NCBI GenBank assembly: GCA_965662265.1
Contig: CBFIGX010000007.1
Coordinates: forward strand, 61,119 to 125,118
Direction of reading: 5' to 3'
DNA from: CBFIGX01 sp965662265
GTDB taxonomy: Bacteria; Bacteroidota; Bacteroidia; Flavobacteriales; UBA7430
Length of the DNA: 64,000 bases
The translations under genes were made by a program, and so were the position numbers. Below the pieces are notes generated by a model, which was not told the DNA's origin, ran no database searches, and was given only the letters and a program-made list of their open reading frames with translations. This document shows, one piece after another, positions 52,458-61,005 of this stretch (the stretch's first letter is position 1; each line of letters begins with the position of its first letter).

Positions 52458-53720
52458 TTATTTTGCAGGAAGTATTTTTGTGCATACTTCGCCAAAGCCA
52501 ACTCTGTAATTTAAACCCTTACAGTGTCCTTTCATGATTAAAGTATCGAAGTCGTGTAAGAACTTTCGTTCTGAGTTATCAGGCATAGAAAGAGGTTTTG
52601 TACCTTTCCAAGAAAGTTCTAACATAGATCCGTATGCTTCGGGCGAATTACCAGATATTGTTCCCGACGCCATCATATCTCCTGCGTTAATATTACATCC
52701 ATTTATGGTATGGTGAGCAAGTTGTTGGTTCATGTTCCAGTACATGTACTTGTAGTTAGATTTAGAAATAGTATGAGCCTCAAAATTTGTTGAGGATATT
52801 TGTACTTCCAGTTTGATGTCAATATTTTTATTGCCTTCATATTCTAGGTAAGGCAGGACTTTAGGGTCTTGAGTTTCACCGCCAACTCTAAATGGTTCCA
52901 AAGCATCTAATGTAACAATCCAAGGAGAGATAGACGATGCAAAGCTTTTTGCTAAGAAAGGTCCAAGAGGTACATACTCCCATTTTTGAATGTCTCTGGC
53001 AGACCAATCGTTAAACAAACACATCCCAAAAATATAATCTTCGGCTTCATCGGTAGATATGCTTTCACCCAATTCTTTTCCCTTACCTGTAATAAATGCC
53101 ATTTCTAATTCAAAATCTAATAGCTTACAGGGTCCATAAACAGGTGCTTTAGCATCTACAAGTAATTGCTGGCCTTTAGGGCGATGAATGTCTGTTCCCG
53201 ATAGGATGATGGATGAGGCTCTTCCATGATAACCTACCGGGATGTGCAACCAATTAGGGAGCAAGGCATTATCAGGATCTCTAAACATGCAGCCTACATT
53301 ATACGCGTGCTGACGACTCGAATAGAAGTCAGTGTAATCACCGACTTTTACAGGCATCATCATTGTAACATCTGATGTTGGGCATAAAATGACATCTTGA
53401 TGTTCTTGTTTCATTGGGTTGTTATGATCAAAAACCTCCGCAATTCGATCTCTTACCGCTCTCCATATAGTTTTGTTGCCCTCTAAAAAGGCGTTTAAAT
53501 TTTTTTGTTCGAAAACATCTATGTCTAAAGAAATTTCTTTGAAATAACCAAGTTTATTCATTTGGTTCAAATCTATTGCAGTATCTCCTATTCTGGAGCC
53601 TACACAATAGTTTCCATCTGTTTTTTTGAAAACACCAAATGGAATGTTTTGAATAGGAAAATCAGAATCTTCAGTTACGATTATCCACGATTTTCTATTG
53701 GGATCATTTGCTTTTATCAT
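52458..53720 (-). CDS. fahA: Fumarylacetoacetase
   Basis: This enzyme splits fumarylacetoacetate to fumarate and acetoacetate, the last step of tyrosine breakdown. The 420-aa protein has an N-terminal SH3-like domain and the FAH C-terminal domain. Metal and active-site blocks are YTDFYSSRQHAYNVG (~128), ELEMAFITGKGKELG (~205) and FNDWSARDIQKWE (~235). Other tyrosine-degradation genes (hmgA, maiA) are not adjacent. It diverges from glyA over 102 bp, and the two -7 elements lie 4 nt apart. Confidence 0.95.
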   Translation of the reverse strand: MIKANDPNRKSWIIVTEDSDFPIQNIPFGVFKKTDGNYCVGSRIGDTAIDLNQMNKLGYFKEISLDIDVFEQKNLNAFLEGNKTIWRAVRDRIAEVFDHNNPMKQEHQDVILCPTSDVTMMMPVKVGDYTDFYSSRQHAYNVGCMFRDPDNALLPNWLHIPVGYHGRASSIILSGTDIHRPKGQQLLVDAKAPVYGPCKLLDFELEMAFITGKGKELGESISTDEAEDYIFGMCLFNDWSARDIQKWEYVPLGPFLAKSFASSISPWIVTLDALEPFRVGGETQDPKVLPYLEYEGNKNIDIKLEVQISSTNFEAHTISKSNYKYMYWNMNQQLAHHTINGCNINAGDMMASGTISGNSPEAYGSMLELSWKGTKPLSMPDNSERKFLHDFDTLIMKGHCKGLNYRVGFGEVCTKILPAK

Positions 53721-53758
53721 CTTGACTAAATTTTGCGCAATCTTGATTAAATTTTGGA

Positions 53759-53766
53759 CAAAAATA
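53759..53766 (-). promoter_or_regulatory. -7 element of fahA
   Basis: On the minus strand TATTTTTG fits TAnnTTTG. A CAAA on the plus strand (53783-53786) is a possible -33 with 16-nt spacing. It sits back to back with the glyA -7 element. Confidence 0.45.
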
Positions 53767-53770
53767 ACGA

Positions 53771-53778
53771 TATATTTG
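53771..53778 (+). promoter_or_regulatory. -7 element of glyA
   Basis: TATATTTG fits the consensus exactly. Upstream TTTG at 53753-53756 is only 14 nt away and TTG at 53743-53745 is 25 nt away, so the -33 part is weak. The leader would be about 40 nt. Confidence 0.5.
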
Positions 53779-53822
53779 CAAGCAAATCAATAAATCAAAA
53801 TATTCTACTTCAAAGAACCACT

Positions 53823-55097
53823 ATGGAAAGAGATAAGCAGATTTTCGACCTTATTCAAGAAGAACATGAGCGCCAAGTTTACGGCATAGAGTTAATTGCT
53901 TCTGAGAACTTTGTTAGTGATCAAGTGATGGAGGCTACAGGCTCTTGCCTAACAAATAAATATGCCGAAGGCTACCCGAACAAAAGATATTATGGAGGTT
54001 GTGAAGTTGTTGATGTTGTAGAGCAAATAGCTATTAATAGAGCCAAAGAGTTATTTGGCGTTGATTACGCTAATGTGCAGCCACATTCTGGTTCTCAGGC
54101 AAATGCTGCTGTATTTCAAGCATGCCTAACGCCAGGTGACAAAATATTAGGATTCGATTTGTCGCATGGTGGGCATTTGACCCATGGATCTCCGGTAAAC
54201 TTTTCTGGTAAGTTGTACCAAACATCATTTTATGGTGTAGAAAAAGATACGGGTAGAATAGATATGGATAAAGTAGAAGCAATAGCAATGCAAGAAAAGC
54301 CAAAACTTATTATTTGTGGTGCTTCTGCTTATTCCAGAGACTGGGATTACAAAAGATTTAGAACCATAGCTGATCAATTAGATGCACTTTTGTTGGCCGA
54401 TATTTCTCATCCATCTGGTTTTATCGCAAAAGGTGTCCTAAACGATCCTGCAGAATATTGTCATATACTAACAACAACCACTCACAAAACTCTTAGAGGT
54501 CCTCGTGGTGGTATGATAATGGTGCCAAAAGATTTCGAAAATCCTTGGGGTATAAAAACACCTAAAGGAAAAGTACGAATGATGTCTGCCTTATTAAATT
54601 CGGCTGTATTTCCCGGTATGCAAGGTGGTCCACTAGAACACGTAATTGCAGCTAAAGCAGTGGCTTTTGGTGAGGCGTTAAGTGATGCTTATTTTGAATA
54701 TGTCTTGCAAATGCAGAAAAATGCTAAAGCTATGGCCAGTGCTTTTGTATCTAAAGGTTATGATGTTGTTTCTGGCGGTACCGACAACCATTCGATGTTG
54801 ATTGACTTACGTTCCAAAAACATCACAGGAAAAGATGCTGAAAATGCTCTTGTGAAAGCACATATTACTGTAAATAAGAATATGGTTCCTTTTGACGATC
54901 AGTCACCGTTTATTACGTCTGGAATGAGAGTAGGAACTCCTGCTATTACTACAAGAGGGCTAAAAGAATCTCATATGTTACAGATTGTGGACTTGGTAGA
55001 TGAAGTTATCATGAATTATGAAAATAATGAAGTTTTAGAGGGGATAGCTCAAAAAGTGAGCGATATGATGGCTGAGTTTCCAATTTTTGCTTCTTAA
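53823..55097 (+). CDS. glyA: Serine hydroxymethyltransferase
   Basis: GlyA interconverts serine and glycine with tetrahydrofolate, the main source of one-carbon units. The 424-aa PLP enzyme has the start MERDKQIFDLIQEEHERQ, the catalytic SENF and YAEGYPNKRYYGGCE blocks, and the PLP-lysine motif TTTTHKTLRGPRGG near residue 225. ATG 53823 is chosen because it aligns with the usual start; an upstream in-frame codon at 53754 lies on the promoter. Confidence 0.98.
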   Translation: MERDKQIFDLIQEEHERQVYGIELIASENFVSDQVMEATGSCLTNKYAEGYPNKRYYGGCEVVDVVEQIAINRAKELFGVDYANVQPHSGSQANAAVFQACLTPGDKILGFDLSHGGHLTHGSPVNFSGKLYQTSFYGVEKDTGRIDMDKVEAIAMQEKPKLIICGASAYSRDWDYKRFRTIADQLDALLLADISHPSGFIAKGVLNDPAEYCHILTTTTHKTLRGPRGGMIMVPKDFENPWGIKTPKGKVRMMSALLNSAVFPGMQGGPLEHVIAAKAVAFGEALSDAYFEYVLQMQKNAKAMASAFVSKGYDVVSGGTDNHSMLIDLRSKNITGKDAENALVKAHITVNKNMVPFDDQSPFITSGMRVGTPAITTRGLKESHMLQIVDLVDEVIMNYENNEVLEGIAQKVSDMMAEFPIFAS

Positions 55098-55243
55098 ACC
55101 AAGAAGTTATACAGTTTTAAATTAAGGAGGCTAAGAACTCTTTATTTCATAAATAAATATAGATTTTTTCAAATTTTCTTCGGGGTTTTAGATTTTATAA
55201 TGCCTTTCAGTTGTCAAAAATTTTCATCTACAGGACTAAAACT

Positions 55244-55251
55244 TATCTTTG
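55244..55251 (+). promoter_or_regulatory. -7 element of ychF
   Basis: TATCTTTG fits TAnnTTTG and lies 19 nt before the ychF ATG. No clear -33 is present. The rest of the gap 55098-55270 shows nothing else I can name. Confidence 0.4.
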
Positions 55252-55270
55252 CTGCTCTAAATTTTAAACT

Positions 55271-56362
55271 ATGAAATGTGGAATTGTAGGATTGCCTAAT
55301 GTGGGTAAATCCACCTTGTTTAATTGTTTGTCTAACGCCAAAGCACTTGCGGCAAACTACCCATTTGCAACCATAGAGCCTAATGTTGGGGTAATACCTG
55401 TGCCAGACGATAGGATTTCTAAACTCGAAGAATTGGTCAAGCCAGAGCGAGTGCAACAAGCTATTGTTGAAATCGTAGATATTGCCGGGTTGGTGAGAGG
55501 TGCTAGTAAGGGAGAAGGCTTAGGGAACAAGTTTTTGGCAAATATTAGAGAAACGCAAGCTATAATTCATGTTTTAAGATGCTTCGAAAACGACAACATT
55601 ACACATGTAGATGGCTCCATTGATCCTGTAAGAGATAAAGAAACTATTGATTTTGAGCTGCAGCTAAAAGATTTAGAGTCCGTAGAGAAAAAAATCGAAA
55701 CCACTAAGAAGAAAACCAGAACTGGCGATAAGGAAGCAGTTAAACATCTCGAGTTGTTAGAGAAGTATAAATTGCACTTAGAGTCTGGGAACTCTGCTCG
55801 TTCTATAGATTTAACAGACAAGGAAAAAGAGGTGGTAGATGATTTGATGCTGCTAACCGATAAGCCTATCCTGTACATTTGCAATGTAAACGAAGATGAT
55901 GCCGTATCCGGAAATACACATGTAGATGCTATACGAAAAGAGATTCAAGGAGAAGATGCACAATTATTAATCATAGCCGCTGGAATGGAGGCGGATATAA
56001 TGGAGTTAGAAACTTTTGAAGAACGTCAGGAGTTTTTGACCGATATGGGTTTAAAAGAGCCAGGGGTGAAAAAGGTAATTCGTACTGCCTATGCATTGCT
56101 AAACTTACAAACTTACTTCACAGCAGGAGTTAAAGAGGTGAGAGCTTGGACCATCAAAAAAGGGTTCACTGCACCTCAAGCTGCAGGTGTTATTCATACC
56201 GATTTTGAAAAAGGTTTTATTAGAGCAGAGGTAATCAAGTACAACGACTACGTAAATCTTGGTTCTGAGATGTCCTGCAAAGAGGCTGGGAAATTATCTA
56301 TAGAAGGTAAAGAATACCTAGTGCAAGATGGTGATATCATGCATTTTAGATTCAATGTTTAA
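55271..56362 (+). CDS. ychF: Redox-regulated ribosome-binding ATPase YchF
   Basis: YchF is an Obg-family protein that prefers ATP over GTP and binds ribosomes. The 363-aa sequence has GIVGLPNVGKSTLF (P-loop, residue ~4), NYPFATIEPNVG, DIAGLVRGASKGEGLGN, and NVNE in place of the GTP-specific NKxD. This last feature is the family's reason for ATP preference. A coiled-coil arm (~125-190) and C-terminal TGS domain complete it. Confidence 0.98.
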   Translation: MKCGIVGLPNVGKSTLFNCLSNAKALAANYPFATIEPNVGVIPVPDDRISKLEELVKPERVQQAIVEIVDIAGLVRGASKGEGLGNKFLANIRETQAIIHVLRCFENDNITHVDGSIDPVRDKETIDFELQLKDLESVEKKIETTKKKTRTGDKEAVKHLELLEKYKLHLESGNSARSIDLTDKEKEVVDDLMLLTDKPILYICNVNEDDAVSGNTHVDAIRKEIQGEDAQLLIIAAGMEADIMELETFEERQEFLTDMGLKEPGVKKVIRTAYALLNLQTYFTAGVKEVRAWTIKKGFTAPQAAGVIHTDFEKGFIRAEVIKYNDYVNLGSEMSCKEAGKLSIEGKEYLVQDGDIMHFRFNV

Positions 56363-56492
56363 TTGTTGATAAAATTGTTTAGAGCTTTCATGTTTTCATA
56401 AAGATGGTATAGCGAAAATTTTTAATTTTAAAAGGTACTATGTAAAGAACATATTACCTTTCTTTTTTACAGGCATTTCATTTAATATTCTT

Positions 56493-58337
56493 ATGGCAGA
56501 GAATCAATACACGGAAGATAGTATAAGGTCCTTAGATTGGAAAGAGCATATACGCTTGCGACCGGGTATGTATATTGGTAAATTAGGCGATGGTACTGCT
56601 CACGACGATGGTATATACATCTTATTAAAAGAGGTGGTAGATAATTGTATTGATGAGTACGTTATGGGCCATGGAAAAAATATTGAAGTTAGTGTGAGAG
56701 GGAAAAAAGTTACCGTAAGAGACTACGGTAGAGGAATCCCACTAGGTAAGGTAATCGATTGTGTGTCTAAAATAAATACTGGAGGAAAGTACGATTCTAA
56801 AGCCTTTAAAAAGTCTATAGGTTTAAATGGTGTGGGTTCCAAAGCAGTTAATGCATTATCAGACTATTTTAAAGTTCAGTCGGTAAGAGATGGTAAAACA
56901 AAAATTGTAGAGTTTAAAAAAGGAGAGGTTAGTATCGATGAAGAAATTCAAGAAACAAGCATCCGAAAGGGAACTCGTGTATCTTTTATTCCTGATGAAT
57001 CTATCTTCCATAATTATCGCTTTGTAAACGAGTATGTAGAGAAGATGATGTGGCACTACGCTTACCTAAACACAGGTTTGACTATGGTGTACAATGGGCA
57101 AAAGTTTTTTTCGGAAAACGGGCTTTTAGATTTGCTAAACAATAGCCTAGAAAAAGGTACATACCACTACCCAGTTATTCATCTTAAAGATGATGATATA
57201 GAGATTGCACTCACCCATATGAAAAATCAATATGGAGAGTCTTATCATACTTTTGTTAATGGACAACATACCACTATGGGCGGTACTCACCAGTCCGCAT
57301 TGCGAGAAGCTGTAGTGAAAACTGTTAGAGATTTTTATGGGAAAAATTACGATGCTTCAGATGTAAGGCAGTCTATCAATGCCGCTATCAGCATTAAAGT
57401 TATAGAACCTGTTTTTGAGTCACAAACAAAAACCAAACTTGGTTCTACAGATATGGGGCCAGATATGCCTACCGTACGAACTTTTGTAAACGACTTTGTG
57501 AAAAGTAAGTTAGACAACTACCTTCATAAACACCCTGAGGTTGCTGAAGCGCTTCAAAAGAAAATATTACTCGCAGAACGCGAAAGAAAAGACTTGGCAG
57601 GAATAAAAAAGCTGAGTCGTGAGCGAGCTAAAAAGGCAAATCTTCACAATAAAAAGCTACGAGACTGCAGGGTACATTATAATAATTTGAAAAAAGAAAA
57701 AAGGCTAGAAACTACCTTGTTTATTACAGAAGGAGATTCAGCCAGTGGATCTATTACCAAGTCTAGAGATGTCAATACGCAAGCAGTATTCAGTTTAAAA
57801 GGTAAGCCCCTAAATTCATACGGCTTAACCAAGAAGATAGTCTACGAAAATGAAGAGTTTAATCTTATACAAGCCGCTTTGAATATTGAAAATGGGTTAG
57901 AAGACTTGCGTTATAATAATGTTGTGATTGCAACCGATGCCGATGTTGACGGTATGCATATCAGATTACTACTCATCACTTTCTTCTTGCAATTCTTTCC
58001 TGAGTTGATTCGTGAAGGTCATTTGTACATACTTCAAACCCCATTATTTCGTGTGCGTAACAAAAAAGAAACCATTTATTGTTATGATGAAAAAGAAAAA
58101 ACTGCTGCACAAGAAAAATTAAAAGGAAAGCTAGAAATTACCCGATTTAAAGGTTTGGGAGAAATTTCTCCCAACGAATTTAAAGGATTTATAGGGAAGG
58201 ATATAAGACTTGAACCTGTGATGATAGGGAAGGATCAAAGCCTCGCTGAAATGTTGAAGTTTTATATGGGTAAAAACACGCCAGATCGCCAGCAATTTAT
58301 TATCGAAAATCTACGCGTAGAAAAAGCAATTGACTAG
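56493..58337 (+). CDS. parE: DNA topoisomerase IV subunit B
   Basis: ParE is the ATPase half of topoisomerase IV, which unlinks daughter chromosomes. The 614-aa protein has the GHKL ATP site (VVDNCIDEY, DYGRGIPLG, GLNGVGSKAVNAL) and the TOPRIM domain with TEGDSASGS (~residue 411) and DADVDGMHIRLL (~481). It lies 2 nt upstream of parC, so the pair is one operon. I call it ParE not GyrB because of this pairing and the Bacteroidota-type sequence. The 130-nt upstream gap has no exact promoter match. Confidence 0.94.
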   Translation: MAENQYTEDSIRSLDWKEHIRLRPGMYIGKLGDGTAHDDGIYILLKEVVDNCIDEYVMGHGKNIEVSVRGKKVTVRDYGRGIPLGKVIDCVSKINTGGKYDSKAFKKSIGLNGVGSKAVNALSDYFKVQSVRDGKTKIVEFKKGEVSIDEEIQETSIRKGTRVSFIPDESIFHNYRFVNEYVEKMMWHYAYLNTGLTMVYNGQKFFSENGLLDLLNNSLEKGTYHYPVIHLKDDDIEIALTHMKNQYGESYHTFVNGQHTTMGGTHQSALREAVVKTVRDFYGKNYDASDVRQSINAAISIKVIEPVFESQTKTKLGSTDMGPDMPTVRTFVNDFVKSKLDNYLHKHPEVAEALQKKILLAERERKDLAGIKKLSRERAKKANLHNKKLRDCRVHYNNLKKEKRLETTLFITEGDSASGSITKSRDVNTQAVFSLKGKPLNSYGLTKKIVYENEEFNLIQAALNIENGLEDLRYNNVVIATDADVDGMHIRLLLITFFLQFFPELIREGHLYILQTPLFRVRNKKETIYCYDEKEKTAAQEKLKGKLEITRFKGLGEISPNEFKGFIGKDIRLEPVMIGKDQSLAEMLKFYMGKNTPDRQQFIIENLRVEKAID

Positions 58338-58339
58338 TT

Positions 58340-60931
58340 ATGAGTGAAGATTTAGATTTTATAGAAGAAGAGTTCAACTCAGATCAAGAATCTCAAGAAG
58401 TAGGTACCGTTATTCAAGTTGACGGTATGTATCAAAATTGGTTTTTAGATTATGCCTCATATGTAATTTTAGAAAGAGCTGTTCCACATGTAAATGATGG
58501 TTTAAAGCCAGTTCAGCGTAGAATACTCCATTCCCTCAAAGAGATGGATGATGGTCGTTATAACAAGGTTGCTAATGTAATTGGTAACACCATGAAGTAT
58601 CATCCGCATGGTGATGCTTCTATTGGTGATGCTCTTGTAAATATGGGGCAAAAAGACCTACTGATAGATATGCAGGGAAATTGGGGTAATATTCTTACTG
58701 GTGATAGAGCCGCAGCCCCACGTTACATCGAGTCTAGGCTCTCTAAGTTTGCTTTAGATGTGGTGTACAACCCTAAAATTACAGACTGGGCACCTACCTA
58801 TGACGGCAGAACTAATGAGCCAGTTACTTTACCAGTTAAGTTTCCGCTACTGTTAGCACAGGGCGTAGAGGGGATTGCTGTTGGATTATCTACCAAAATA
58901 ATGCCCCACAATTTTGTAGAATTGATAGACGCTTCAATCTCTATACTTAGAGGTAGAGGTATGCGAGTTTACCCAGATTTTCCTACTGGTGGAATTGCTG
59001 ATTTTACTCAATATAATGATGGGCAAAGGGGGGGTAAAATAAAAGTAAGAGCCAAAATAGTACAGGTAGATCACAAGCTTCTGAAAATTACTGAAGTTCC
59101 TTTTGGAACCACTACAGGTAGTTTAATAGATTCTATAATTAAAGCTAATGAAAAGGGTAAAATAAAAGTTAAAAAAATTGAAGACAATACAGCTGAATTT
59201 GTTGAAATTTTAATTCACCTTCCCGCAGGAGTTTCTCCAGATAAAACCATTGATGCACTGTACGCATTTTCAGATTGTGAAGTGTCTATATCTCCAAACG
59301 CATGCGTAATTAATGAAGAGAAGCCTATCTTTATGCCAGTTTCTCAAATTCTCAAAAGATCTACCAGTCATACGCTAGATTTGCTTAAAGCCGAATTGGA
59401 AATTCTACTCCAAGAGCAACAAGCACTTTGGCACTTTGCATCTCTAGAACGCATCTTTATTGAAAACAAAATTTATAGAGATATTGAAGAGTGTGAAACA
59501 TGGGAAGCTGTTATTGAGGCAATTCATGCTGGTCTAAAACCACATATTAAAAACTTAAAAGATCCAGTTACTGATCAAGATATTATTCGGCTTACAGAAA
59601 TAAAAATTAAACGTATTTCAAAATTTGATCTCGATAAAGCCAACGAAAACCTTAAACGTATTGAAGACGCCATCGCTAATCTTAAATCTAAACTACAGAA
59701 TCTCGTTGACTATGCTGTAGATTATTTTAAAGAACTCAAAAAGAAATACAAAGAAGGGAGAAATAGAAAAACTGAAATTAGAACTTTTGAGACCATTGTA
59801 GCGTCTAAGGTAGCTATTAGAAACCAAAAGCTATACATTAATAGAGAAGAAGGCTTTATAGGGACCTCATTGAAGAAAGATCACTTTGTATGTGATTGTT
59901 CTGATATTGATGATATTATTGTCATAAGAAAAGACGGTAAAATGATTATTTCACGAGTTGCTTCAAAAACCTTTGTTGGCAAAGGAGTCATTCATCTTGC
60001 TGTGTTTAAGAAAAATGACTTAAGAACCACCTATAATATGATATATAGAGACGGGAAACAGGGCAATACTTACATGAAGCGCTTTCCGGTAAAAAGTATC
60101 ACACGCGATAGAGAATACGACCTAACAGCAGGTAGCAAAGGTTCTAAAGTACTGCATTTTACTGCCAACCCTAACGGAGAGGCTGAAGTAGTCACGGTTG
60201 TATTAAAATCTCAAGCAAAAACTCGTAAACTCAAATTTGACATCGATTTCGCGGATCTAGCTATCAAAGGAAGAGGTACTAAAGGAAATATAGTTTCTAA
60301 ATTCCCAATAAGTAAAGTAGATCTCAAGACAAAGGGCGTATCTACCTTAGCAGCACAAAAAATATGGTTTGACGATACCGTACAACGATTAAATATTGAC
60401 CAAAGAGGAGAGCTCTTAGGAGAGTTTGCCGGAGATGATAAAATATTAGTGGTTTCTCAATCTGGAGATTATCAATTGTTAAATTATGACTTAAGCACCC
60501 ATTTTCCTGAAGATATGGTAGTGCTAGAAAAGTTTGACGACAAAAAACCTTTAAGTGTTATTTATTGGGATGCTTCTAAAGAAAAGTATTTTGCCAAAAG
60601 ATTTATGATAGAAATGTCTGACAAGAAGGTGAAATTTATTTCTGACATAGAAGGCTCATATATGGAAGTAGTTTCCTCCGATTACAAGCCATTAGTTGAG
60701 CTAGAGTTTGTTAAAGAAAGAAATAAACCACAAAAAGAAAACCAACAAATTATGCTTGATGAGTTTATTGCTGTAAAAGGCTTAAAAGCCCGAGGGAATA
60801 TACTAACACCCTTCAAGGTAAAAGCGATTAATTTATTGCAAGCTATAAAAGCCCCAGAAGAAGAGATTAAAAATGAAACATCTGATCAGGAATCCGATGA
60901 CGAGCAACATCAAATTACCATGGAATTTTAA
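58340..60931 (+). CDS. parC: DNA topoisomerase IV subunit A
   Basis: ParC cuts and rejoins DNA through a tyrosine. The 863-aa protein has the catalytic Y129 (APRYIES) and the quinolone region HPHGDASIGD (residues 88-97), where the residue equivalent to E. coli GyrA Ser83 is Ala (A93). An N-terminal breakage-reunion domain (to ~470) is followed by a C-terminal beta-pinwheel (~500-800) and an acidic tail. It starts 2 nt after parE. Confidence 0.95.
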   Translation: MSEDLDFIEEEFNSDQESQEVGTVIQVDGMYQNWFLDYASYVILERAVPHVNDGLKPVQRRILHSLKEMDDGRYNKVANVIGNTMKYHPHGDASIGDALVNMGQKDLLIDMQGNWGNILTGDRAAAPRYIESRLSKFALDVVYNPKITDWAPTYDGRTNEPVTLPVKFPLLLAQGVEGIAVGLSTKIMPHNFVELIDASISILRGRGMRVYPDFPTGGIADFTQYNDGQRGGKIKVRAKIVQVDHKLLKITEVPFGTTTGSLIDSIIKANEKGKIKVKKIEDNTAEFVEILIHLPAGVSPDKTIDALYAFSDCEVSISPNACVINEEKPIFMPVSQILKRSTSHTLDLLKAELEILLQEQQALWHFASLERIFIENKIYRDIEECETWEAVIEAIHAGLKPHIKNLKDPVTDQDIIRLTEIKIKRISKFDLDKANENLKRIEDAIANLKSKLQNLVDYAVDYFKELKKKYKEGRNRKTEIRTFETIVASKVAIRNQKLYINREEGFIGTSLKKDHFVCDCSDIDDIIVIRKDGKMIISRVASKTFVGKGVIHLAVFKKNDLRTTYNMIYRDGKQGNTYMKRFPVKSITRDREYDLTAGSKGSKVLHFTANPNGEAEVVTVVLKSQAKTRKLKFDIDFADLAIKGRGTKGNIVSKFPISKVDLKTKGVSTLAAQKIWFDDTVQRLNIDQRGELLGEFAGDDKILVVSQSGDYQLLNYDLSTHFPEDMVVLEKFDDKKPLSVIYWDASKEKYFAKRFMIEMSDKKVKFISDIEGSYMEVVSSDYKPLVELEFVKERNKPQKENQQIMLDEFIAVKGLKARGNILTPFKVKAINLLQAIKAPEEEIKNETSDQESDDEQHQITMEF

Positions 60932-61005
60932 AATTTAGAATAAACTTTGCGGATTACATTTAGGCATACTATTTGATTATGTAGTCCAAAAAATGACCCC
61001 ATTTT

